Below, piece by piece: positions 25,101 through 37,376 of a stretch of 64,000 nucleotides of DNA. Positions within the stretch are counted from its first letter, which is position 1; each line of letters begins with the position of its first letter. The notes beneath the pieces were generated by a model that was not told the origin of the DNA, made no database searches, and saw nothing but the letters and a program-made list of their open reading frames with translations. Origin of the DNA: Psoroptes ovis (taxonomy: Eukaryota; Arthropoda; Arachnida; Sarcoptiformes; Psoroptidae). A program made the position numbers and the translations under genes. The stretch covers positions 496,001 to 560,000 of the forward strand of contig PQWQ01000001.1 of NCBI GenBank assembly GCA_002943765.1, given 5' to 3'.

Positions 25101-27078
25101 GTTCGGTCAAATTTTCCACCGTGGACGGACCTGGTTCAAATGGATTTGTCAACGTGCCACGACCTGAATCGTCAATTCTTGATTCAGGTGATTTATCGGT
25201 TGGAATTGATGGATCTTGTGAAGAAGACATTGATTAAGATTGGATGGTTGAAGAACGATAAGATTTGATGTATAGATGGTGAAGATGAGATCAATGAATG
25301 ATTAAATGAAATGAGATGAGATCGATATGGATACGATTATAGATATTATGTACACAGATATGATGGATACAGATATGATGGATATAGATATGATGGATAT
25401 AGATATGATGATAATTGACTTGAAAAAATTTTGTAAACAATCGAAGATATAATAATGAACAAAATTAAAGCAATTGAATTGAAAATTTCAACGTCGGGTC
25501 ACCACTTTTGTAGAGATTTGGTATAGACTTTATCAGAAGGTTAATGATAAATTTTGGTTATATTTTTATTTGAACATGTTAAGGGTTTATATACAATTTG
25601 AAAAACATAATGAAGTTATGATTAATAATTACTAATTAATGAATTGTGAATTTATCAGAATATAATGAATCATAAACTGACAAATCAATGAGTGATAATG
25701 ACAAAGAATGAATAAGAATTTAAGGTAACAATGAATGAATGAATGAATGATGAATTAACGAATCATTCATAAGTCATACTCTTCAGGTTGTCCGGAAAGT
25801 TTTTGCCGATTATTTCGGTAGAAAATAATTGAAAAATTGGCAAAAACTTTTCGGACAACCTAATTATTCATTCATTCATTCATTTATCGTTTTGAAATAT
25901 CTTTTGAAAAATTATTCACAAAATACAATGACAATTTATCATGACGGTGATTTGAATATTTTAAATTTTTTTGTATTTTACCTTGTCAATCTAATACATT
26001 TTAGCTGATTACAAACACATGTAGTATCATTGATAGTGTGATTATTGTGATTATTATTATGGCTCGATATTTATTATTATTATCATTGCTTTATAATGAA
26101 TACTACCTTTCAATTCATTTTTATTCCATTTTTTTTCATGGACAAGTTGATCATAATAATAATAATAATAATTTTTCATTTATTTCTGGCGTTAATGATG
26201 GAATAAATCCCAACATATTTCGTTACGAGTGAATAGAATGCACACAAAAAAAAGAATATTAGAAAAAATCTATTAATTTCAAAATGATCATGATAATAAT
26301 GGAAATATCTTTTTTTGTTTCCATTTTATTTTATTGTGATATTGTCATTGCCAATATTTTTTTTTTCCCATTATTAAACATTTATAAAGGTCATTCAACA
26401 AAATGCCGATATTTTATGTGTGTGTGTGTGTTTTTTTTATATGTGAAATTTGTAAAATGTGAAAATGTATGAATTTATTATTAAACCATAGAATATAGAT
26501 AATTTATCCGAATATCAGAATATATGTGTGTGACTATTATTATTATTATTCATTATTCATTTTTTTTCGATGATAAATTTTTATTATAAATGTAAACTTA
26601 CGATAATAATAATAATAATAATAATAACGATTTGCATTTTGTTTATTTTACATGTTGTTTATATTTCATTTGTTTTCTTTAACAAAATGAAATAAAGGAT
26701 CGTTATCAAGCAATACATGATCCAATAAATTATGCACAAAAACGAACAATGAGACGTGTTTGTACATCGATAGGTATCGTATGGATATTATCGGCAATAA
26801 TATCGATACCGCCATTAATCGGTTGGAATGATTGGCCGGAAATTTTTACCGATGAAACACCATGTAAATTATCGGAAGAAAAATATTATATTGTTTATTC
26901 ATCAATGGGCTCATTTTATATACCATTATTTATAATGACTGTTGTTTATTTTAAAATATTTCAAGCAACAAAGAAAAGATTAAAAGATCGTGCAAAAGCA
27001 AGTGCAATAGTTAATTTAGGTACAACGACCAGTATACAACCATTATCTAGTCCAAATTATAAAACATCAAATAATAGC

Positions 27079-27127
<49 letters not shown>

Positions 27128-30100
27128 TTGGAACAACAACAGTTACAACGAAAATTTTATCATCATATGAAGATAGTACAAGCTCAATAACACCGCCAAC
27201 AACAAGTAAAACACCGACATATATGATCACTTCAAGACATTATTTTTTATGTTGTTGTTGCAAAAAACATCCTCAACATCAACATCAACATCATCACCAT
27301 CATCATCATCATAATAATAATAATAATAATGATTCAAATGGTAATAATGATTCAAATGATGATAATAATAATAAGCGTGATGATTGTAAAAATAATAATG
27401 AAAATAATGATAATATTAAAAATATTGAAAACAATAATAATAATAATGATGATGATAAAAAATTAAGATTTTCGAAAAAAATTATGAAAAAAGAAACAAA
27501 AATTGAAATTGAATCAATGAGCAGCAGTGACGATGATGATGATGATGATGATAATGATAATGATGGTTGTATTAATTCAAAAATTGATGATAGTGTCAAT
27601 AGTAATCAAAGCTTAGATGATATTTGTATTAATGATGATGATATTAACATATCAAAGCCAACAATAGCAACCAATTGTATAATTGTTAATAATGTGAATA
27701 ATGCAAATAATGATAATTTTAATTGTTGCTCATTATTATTGAATAATAATAATGAAATTAATTATGAAAAATCGATTGGAAAAATAATGAAAAATAATAT
27801 TAATGATTCGACAATTAATGATTCTAATAATGATAATAATAATAATGAAATTAACATTATTAATGATAATGAGTTTGTTGAATCCAATTTATTAATGAAA
27901 AAATCAAGTGCCAATAACAATAACAATAATAATAATAATAATAATATGATTACGACTTGTTCTACATATAATAACAATAATTCAACGAAAACATTTGCAT
28001 CAACAATCGTAAAAACATCGGAATCAATTAATCATTATGAGCACAACAATGTTGATATTAACAAAACAATGATTATAGATGCAGAAAAATCTGATAAATT
28101 GAATCAAAATCTAAAATTACAATCAACAACATCGATCGTTGATGATCATTCTTCGATGATGATGATGATGATGATTCAATCGGATTCAAGAAATTTCGTA
28201 AGTTTTTTTCGCTTTTTTTGAATTTTTTTTTGGCCAAATTTTTTAAAAAAATCTTTGTAAAAAACCCATTCATTTATTTGTTCCAAAAATAACCAATTTG
28301 CCAATTTTTGCAAAGTTCAAGCATTGCAACACCACACACCGAGACCCTTGCAACAACTTGCACATTAAACGAAACAAATAAAACAAAGTCCCATGTTCAC
28401 ATTTAAAATTAATGACAAACTTTCATTTGTCATACAATTTTTGGTTCCAATTTCTTCATTTTTACAAATGGAATTAAATGGATTGATTAAGCGGCATGAA
28501 CTTTTCGGACAACCTAATACATTCTTTTGATAAATCGAGAATTTTTCTCTTCAACTTTCGTTATGTTTCATCGTTTTATTGCATGTGTAGCTCAGCCAAA
28601 AAACTAATGAAGAAAAATTTTTCTACCCATTCGCTATGTCCAGATTCATATTTCAAAAAATATTATTGAAAAATGAAGAATTTTCTCATCTTTCTGGGCC
28701 TTTTTCTGGCTGTTGTACGATGTTCCCTTTTGCTAACTGATTAACTACGGCCAAACTACTTGCGAAAGCATCATTATTCATTTGAATTGTTTTAATGATA
28801 AAATTTTTTCATTGACTTTGTTTTTTTGCTCTGTTGATGATAGATGAGATGAGAGGAACAAAAAAAAAAAAATCATTTATAAAAACAAATAAAAAATATT
28901 AAGCATCTAATATTTACTGTGTTATAATTGGAGATAGAAAAGATTTTTTTTCAATAATTTATTTTATTTTTTTTTATCGAAATAAATATAAGGCTGTCCG
29001 AGAAAAGTCGATTTCACTCGATCATTAGAGTTGCCTCATGAACATCGGCCAGAACTTTTAGGACAACCTAATATCTCGTTCATACAACGATAATGATGAT
29101 GCTACTAAAAATAATGTTTAACTGTGTATATTATTTCCATATTCAATGATTAATTAATTATTTTTATTTTTTGAAAATAGGTTTTAATGCAAATAAGTGA
29201 ACAGTGAAAAAATAGACATTCAAACAATTTCTTTCATTTTGTTATCTTTTCGTTGAAATTTTTATTTTCAATTTGCTTGATTGCATTATATTTTCAATCA
29301 CAATCACAATGATTGATTAATTTTTCTATTCATTTTTTCAATCAGAAAATCTTATTCAGACTAATGAATTTACATTTCATCGATATATTAAATAAATAAC
29401 CGATTCATTTCATTATTTATCAAAAGTAGAGAAAGAAGCCAAAGAATGAAATCATTTGAAAATAAATACGATGATTAATTCGACAAAATTCTTTGGAATA
29501 TTTCGAAAATAAAATTTGTGTTTTGATCAATATTCAATAAGGATTGAATCGAATTCAATAAACAATTCAATCTTTGGATTTTTAGTTTTTCAATTTTTCT
29601 TTGATTCTTTGATTTCAATTTTCAACATTTTTACTTTTACCAAATTCAATTTAATTTAATTTGATTGAAATATTGTGATAGGAGATACAAAGATATAATG
29701 AATAACAAAATGAATAATCAAAGCTCTAGTGAATTTGAAAAAAAATGTCTGAAGTTCATTAAAAATAAAGAACAAAATGAAAATCTTATCAATTCTAATT
29801 AAATCCAAGACAAAACATTGACATTCAAATTAACACTGATATAATCAAATTTATTCTGTTTAATTATCATGATGTCAATGCAATTGCAAATAATTTTGAC
29901 TAAAAGACAAAAATCCGTGTACTTTTTCACATTTTATTTTTATTATTTTTGTATTTGTGTCTGATGGCCTTAGGACCTAGCGAAGAAAAAAACTCAAGAA
30001 AAAAAGGCAAAAACCTGGCCTTCACTCGATGCATAGCATATACATTTCATTGCTCAGTAATCATTTATTTAAAAATCAATTTTAAGAGAAATTTGATCAT

Positions 30101-33100
30101 TTTCTCTTATTTCTCCCATTTCTTATGGGTCTGATCTTTTGATCTTCTGAGATGAGAAGAGAGAAGCAGAAAAATATAGAGGAAATTTCAATACAAATAA
30201 TGAAAATAAATCACTTGAATAACTTGTATTTTATTTATTGTTGTTATTATTAGGTTGTCCCATAAGTTCTTGCGGTTTGTTAATTTTTTTTTTTGATTTG
30301 AAAAACGACAAGAACTTATGGGACAACCTTATATTATCATTATCATTATTAGTATTATCAATATCAACAACAAATAATTCTTATGTTGTCCAACATTAAC
30401 AACAACAACAACTATTATCGTTTTCCTTAATTTTTTTTTATTGTTATTTTCTTTTATTTTACGAAAAGAAATAAAAAAAAAATAATTTTACAATGGTCAA
30501 CACTCAATGATCATCAATTGATGATGATGATCATAACAGTCAAACTCTTATATTTGTTTGTTTGTTCAAACATTCATTCAAGTCGGAAAATTATTTGAAA
30601 ATGATCTTAGAAAAAATGATTATTTGGAATGATGATGATGATGATTGAAAATGATGATCCCCATTTATTTATTGTAATACACACACATACCAACACTTAT
30701 ACGGCATAGATCATGATGGTGGCCATTACCATTACCATTATTGTTATTATCACTTTTATTATTACAATATGAATGATCAGGTCCCATTTTTTTTTCTTTG
30801 ATCATCTATGGTCAATATTTCTATTATCATTATTATCATCATTTATTGAAATTTCAATTTGAAAAAATGAGAAGAAATAAACTTGAATGAAAATCCATTA
30901 TTATTATTATTATCATTATTTCTCATTCAAATCAAAGTGATTTACAAAAATTGATAATAATAATTCAATAATTTTTCAATTTATTTGTCATTTCATTTAT
31001 TTGAATGTTTATTGGTTTTTTTTCTTCATTCACATATTAAATTTCAATTATAATCTTTGATGGGAGAATTTGTGATTTTTATCATTTTTTATCAAGGTTG
31101 TCCGAAAAGTTCATCTCGCTTAATCGCTAGAGTTGCTCATGAAAATTGGCCACGACTTTCCGGACAACCTTGTATTTTGCAAAAGAATTTATGATGAAAA
31201 GCGAGGAATATTAAGAAGGATTCTCATAGAAATTTCACCCTTGTCTTGAAATGAGAGGACAAAAAAACTTTGAAAGCAAACTATTGTCTATTTGGACAAA
31301 AAATATGATCGATTTCTATTGATTGAATCAAGCAGCGTTATATACCAGAAATATAAGGAAGAAAAAATATGAAATTATCATCAAAATATCATCAAAATTG
31401 AATCACAATAATTGTTTATCGAATAATTATTGATTATTTCTTATGATATATTTTTGAGTTTAAAGTTATTTTTTCCTCATTTTTTTCAAGAATTTCAAAA
31501 ATTTCTAAAGTTTTCCAAGTTTTAATTATAAAGAATGTGAAGAACACAAAGTTTACTTTTGCTTTCAGCCAATGACCTCCAATATGGCTTTTCATCATGG
31601 CTTCATGATAAATGTCGTCGAAAAATTTTTTGCAGACTGGTATTTTCAAATTTTTTCATCGAGATTTACAATGATTTCCCATACTAAAAATAATCAAGTA
31701 TGAAATCTTACTGTTTCATAATTTTTGTTGATGGAAAATATCAAATTTTCACACATTGATTTCTCTGGGTGTTTTATTGCCTTGAAATAACAATTTTGAT
31801 TTTGTTTTTTTCGAAGAAAAATAAAATAATAAAGAAAAACTTGAGATTGAAATTAATAATGATTTTTCCAAACATTTGATGACCGAAAAACATTGAAAAG
31901 ACTTGAAATGGATTGAAGCGAATGAAAAATGAATGAAATTAAAGGGCAAAAAATTGGCCAAAAAATATAAAAATTTAAAAAAATGAAACAATTCCATAAT
32001 AATAATCATCATGAACCAAGAAACTGTTTTAATAAATTTTTGTTTTTCACAAATTCGCTTTTCACAATCCTCATCGACAAATTTCATAGAAAAAAAAACA
32101 GGGAAAACAATTCGCCTCGAAAAGATTTCTTATTTCATTTCTCTCCTTTGATATTCTCTTCTTATACTTATTCTTATACTACTTTCTCCTTTTAATACAA
32201 ACACAGTTTTGTTGTATTGATTTTATTACATCAAATAATGATTTCGATATTTGAAATTTCATATGAGTATTTTTTTAGTGTAATTTCGGTGCAATAAATG
32301 AATGAAATAATAAAATAAAATTTTCAAAGAAAAAAAATGGGAAAAATACATTGAAACGCAATAATATAATATCACACAACATCTTAGCAAACACAACATT
32401 TCAAGCAAGCAAACAAGCATTTGAAGCAAACAACCAAACAAATGCCATTCGGGTATTATTATTGCTTCATTTTGTGATTTCAATTTTATTTGATTTTTCA
32501 AACATTTTTATATTTTTTCAAAACACAATTCCATACAAATGTAAATTGTAATGACTAATGTATAATTTTTTCTTGATATTTTTCCCTCGATTTTTTTTTT
32601 TGATTTTCACACAAATGACAAATCAAATTTCATTGCGCGATATATGTATGATTTGAAAGTAGGAGAAATATCGAAAATATTATCATCATTATTATTTTAT
32701 AATATGCATTTAAGGTTTGTGTTTATGTGTTCGTGTGTGTGTAATGTAGCTTGTAATTTTTATATTTTATTTTCATTTTCATTATTCTTATCCATTTTTA
32801 TATTTGTATAAATAGCGCATTGTATTTGTAAGTTTGTTTGTTTGTTTATTTGCTCGTTATTTGCTTCATCATTATTCTATTATCTTATGTAATAATAATA
32901 ATAATAATAATTTTCAATTGTAATAATAATGATGATTTTTGATTTTGTTTCGTTTGGTTCTTGTAGATTTCGTTGATTTGTGTATGTGTTTTGTTTCTTC
33001 TTTTATTTTCTTACTTTATGATCAAATTATAAATAAATAAACGCATAAAATTATAATACTAAAAACAATAATAAGCGATATAATAATAATAAACAATAAT

Positions 33101-36100
33101 AAACGACCAAATATTGCATCAAATATTAAAATATTGTGCGTGTGTGTGTGTTTGTTAGAGTGTTTGAGTGTGTGTGAGTGTGTTTGAACGACTTAATAAA
33201 TAAATGTTTCTTATTTATTAATTTCATTGTATTTCAATGTATTTGTCAATGTATACATCGGAATATGAGCAAATAAATTCAATACAAATAAATTCAAATA
33301 AATACGAGTAGTTATTGATGTGTTTTTCGATAATATTAAAAAAGAAAAAACAAAAAAAATATGATTCTTCCATTATTATAATTGTTATTACAATTATTAT
33401 TATTATTATGTAAGAATTATTTATTTTTACTTCATTTTAGAGTATTTTTTTTGAATCTTGTTCCTTTATTCTTGTTGTCTTTATGTTCCATGTATTTTCT
33501 CTTTTCGTCTATTATTTCTATTCATAGAGTGTTGTCAATATTGTCAAGATTTTACACATGTTTTCCTCGTGAAATTTTCTTTACACAAATTCCGATATAG
33601 TTTTTTATACCAAAGTTGCTTTGTTTTGTCTTATTCTATCATAATTAATTATCTGAACTTTTCGTTTCTTCGATAGACTTTTTTTCGTATTTAATTTATT
33701 TATTGAAATATTAGGTTGTCCCATAAGTTTTTGCCGTTTTTTAATTTTTTTTTTTTCATTCAAAGACACCGCAAGAACTTATGGGACAACCCAATAGAAA
33801 AAAACAAAATTTTAACATTAATTTTTGTTTTTTATTTTTTTTCATTGTGAATGTTTCAATGATTTCAGCGTCATAATTTATTATTATTTTGTATTTATTT
33901 GTTTGTTTTTTCTCTCTGTTAAAATAAATAATAGATATCATCGAATGATGAAACAACAACATTTTCAACAATACATCAACATTGCCAGCCTAGTAAACAA
34001 CAACAACAACAACAACAAGAATCAAATATTAGTGATGAAATTGATGATAGAAAAAATAATAATAATGATAATAATAATTTAATAAAATGTTCCAAAAATA
34101 ATACCAACAAACATCAACAACAACAACAGCAGCCAATTGTTTCTAAAAAATTGGAAAACAAAAAACAAGTGTTGAAACAACAACAACAAATCAAACAACA
34201 ACAACAACAACAATTACCGGTATCGGTGAAAAAAATATGGGAAGAAAAGCAAAAAATTTCGCTATCACGTGAACGACGTGCAACAAGAATATTGGGCATC
34301 ATTATGGGTGTATTTGTTGCTTGTTGGTAAGTGGAAATTTTCCCTTATTTTTGCAAAGGTTTAGGCCTTAGGTTTTTGCATAGGTTCTTGATCTTTTCGA
34401 AAGTTTACTTTAAAAATTATTTCATTCATTCATTTGTTTGTTTGTCTTATCGGTGCATTCCAAAGAATTATTATAAACGAATGAATTGAATGCATTGAAT
34501 TATTATTTTATTCAAAAAAAAAAAAAATAATTTCAAGTATTATCAATATTTGTTTTTTTTTGGTATATAAATACATGTATAAAATGAAAACTACATGAAA
34601 ATACTACATGTTCCCAAAAAATGAAAATACTACATGTGTGCTCGTTCGTTTGTCATACATAATTCAATATCATCCTAGAATTCTTGAATCCATGTGTTTT
34701 TTGGACAAACAAATTTTTTCGTTCGTCTTTATTTATTTCATTTATTCCATTTATTCATACATTAAAATCATGTTTGTTGTTCTCGTTGATGCTGATGCTG
34801 ATGCTACTGTTGATGCTTGTTCCATTTAAATTTACATTCATATAAATAAATTATAATCATAATAATAATACATGTAATTATCGAAATGCATTAATCTTGT
34901 TTTCTGGTCCTGTTCTATTTTCTCTTTGTATTCAAAATCTATTGGGCCTTGTTGATGTTGATGATGATGATGATGATGATGTTGATGATCATGTTTGATT
35001 CATTCATTCATTCATTCATTTTCAATGGTGATTTACGCAAAAATTTTAAGGTTGTTAAAAGTTTTATTTTTAGATCAAAATTTTATTATCGACCAAATAA
35101 TGGTGATTATTTCGATTTTCGATGAAAAATATTTAAAAAAAACCTAGATTTAGAGCTCATTGAAACATCGAAACAGTGATGTACACAATTTGATTTGAAA
35201 ATTGAATGATTTCATTTCTATTTCTTTCTCTCTCTCTCTCTTGATTTGAAATCGTGAAAGATTTTTACAATTTTTGTCCAAATGTTAAATAATAATAACA
35301 ACAAAATGTGGCATGTTTCATTTTGGCTTGATTGTCATATGATTACTGTTATTATTATTATTAATCAATGTTCAATGCTCAATGTTCATTTGATGATTAT
35401 TTGATGGCGATGATGAAATGTTTCCAAAATTCCAAAATGTTTCAGTTTTGTTTTTAATTATATTTTCAATACAAGGATGATTTGTGTGTGTTTGTTTGTT
35501 TGTGTTTGAAGAAATAAAGTTTTTGAACTTTTACAAAAAAAAGCAAAAACTCTTTGATTTTCACTTTCTTTCACCCATTGATTTTCATTAAACATCACAC
35601 AAATGATGATGATGATTTAGGAAATACTGAAATTAGAAAATCGTTTGATTCCACACAAAATTACAATGGTCAATGTTTGAATCAATTTTTCTCCGTTTTG
35701 AATCCTTTTTAATTTAAGAAAAAAAAATTTTTTTTTCGACTAATGATTAGTGTGTTTACAAAGTGAAAAGATTGAAATTATTTTCTTTCAATATAAAAAT
35801 AATGATAATAATAATAATAATAATGATAATAATAATAATCGTACAATCGATTATAATCAATCAATGATGGCCAAAAAAAAGTTTTCTGAATCAATATTTC
35901 TGCCAAATTCCATTCCATTTCCAAATACATTTGACATTTTTTCCTTGTTCCATTTGTTTTAGTTGATGTTTTTCGGGTTGATTATGTTTGTTTTAATATT
36001 ATTTTACAATTATTATTACTGTTATTATCATTTTTTTTCTTGCCATTATCTAAAAACCATTGATTTTTCATTGTAAATCTTATTATCGTTGTCATTAGTC

Positions 36101-37339
36101 ACAGTGACAGCGTAGGATTATTGTTCATTATTGTCGTTATTATTTTATATTTATCTTTAATCATGATTATTATCATCATCTGTATGATTAAAAAAAAAAA
36201 AAAAAAGTTGCCCAATAAGTTTGTTCGTTCATTCGTTGAATTAATTGAAAAATGTACTGTCCAAAATCGACATGAACTTTCATTTGGACTTTTTCAAAAA
36301 AAAATCATGAATAAACATTCATGATTTACATTATCTGATTATATTTCCTTTACTTTCCATTACTTCTTTGTCTCATTTATTCTTTGAAAATGAATGAAGT
36401 TCAAATAATTTATTTGAATGAAATTGAAATAATTCAGATGAATTGAGTTGAAATTTCTCTTTAATTTCTCTGAATTACATATGCCACCCATTGGTTTTTG
36501 AACCCTTTGAACCCTTTATAATTTTATGAATTTTATAATTAATCATTCGTGTGTGTATTCATTAATTGTCTCTCAAATCAATACATTTTGATATTCATAT
36601 TTTAATGATTTCCATATAAATTTCCTACTTGAATACAACATAATTACATACGTTTCATTCATCGCGATCAAAAACATGTTGTGAAAATTTAAGTTAAAAA
36701 ATTGGTTACGTTCTTTATGAATTTCACGATTAAAATTCCATAGAAAAAGTTCTAGAAAAACGGTTGTAAAAGCACATGTCAAAAAGTTCGATTAACAACC
36801 GTCCACAAAAAAATTAAAGAATTAAGTTAAAAATTGATTGTAATAGTTTGTTTTAGTTTTAATTAATGTAGAACAACAAATGATTGTAAGCTTTTCCATT
36901 TTTTGTAATAATGCTTGAATAATTTGTAATCCTTTTTATAAATTTAGCAATAATAAAATTGATAGTTATTGATGGTTTTGAATTGATTAATTGATTTAAA
37001 ATTGATGTTTTGGATTGATTCGGAACCTTTAATGAAAAACCAGTCGTTTTCATTACAAAAACATGTAATTCATTTTTGATTGGTGCTTGAATTAACCAGA
37101 AAAATTTTTCAACCGAAATGAAATGTCGAATATTTCAACCAAATTTCAATTTCCAAGAGTCTGAATAAAAATTATAATCGATCCACTGTCCATTATGTTT
37201 GGTCGAACACACACATGGACAATTTCGATCGACATAAGTATTCAATGTGCTGTGTAAATTTCAAAACAAAAATGATTTTCCAATGAAAAACGAATGAAAT
37301 AATGGCCGATTTCAATGACAATCTCAGTCAACATTTTCT

Positions 37340-37376
<37 letters not shown>

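Larger units (their letters stand above)
20976..25785 (-). mobile_element. Complete Ty3/gypsy LTR retrotransposon (CsRn1-like)
   Basis: 4810 bp, minus orientation, in a receptor intron and antisense to the receptor. It has two 277-bp LTRs that I read as identical, 4-bp target duplication GGTT (20972-20975, 25786-25789), primer site next to the right (5') LTR, gag, pol in the -1 frame, and a purine tract next to the left (3') LTR. The gag Cys/His motif (CYYHRRFGANARKC) and the primer site resembling tRNA-Trp suggest the CsRn1 clade (recalled, not searched). Complete frames plus identical LTRs indicate a very recent insertion. Confidence 0.93.
20969..25863 (+). mobile_element. Hairpin MITE copy 2, subfamily A, split by the gypsy insertion
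   Basis: The first seven bases (TTAGGTT, 20969-20975) lie left of the gypsy element. The rest (25786-25863, starting GGTTGTCCGGAAAGTTTTTG, ending TTTTCGGACAACCTAA) lies right. GGTT is present on both sides as the retrotransposon target duplication. Removing the element leaves one ordinary subfamily A copy with TA on its left flank. Confidence 0.88.
19738..26697 (+). other. Receptor intron 3, host of the gypsy element
   Basis: 6.96 kb, of which 4.8 kb is the gypsy insertion (20976-25785) together with the hairpin MITE it interrupted. The remainder is AT-rich with AAT runs near 26157-26171 and 26608-26630. Confidence 0.85.
28198..33934 (+). other. Receptor intron 4
   Basis: 5.7 kb. Contains five hairpin MITE copies (28485, 28990, 30250, 31093, 33711) and many AAT/ATC runs. 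No coding sequence recognised. Confidence 0.8.

Noticed and set aside
36207..36292. Possible hairpin MITE (GTTGCCCAATAAGTTTG ... ATGAACTTTCATTTGGAC)
   Set aside because: Ends are too diverged and no TA flanks; at most a decayed copy.
37341..37371. Poly-A tail of a processed retroposed gene
   Set aside because: No target duplication and no gene-like sequence upstream of the run.
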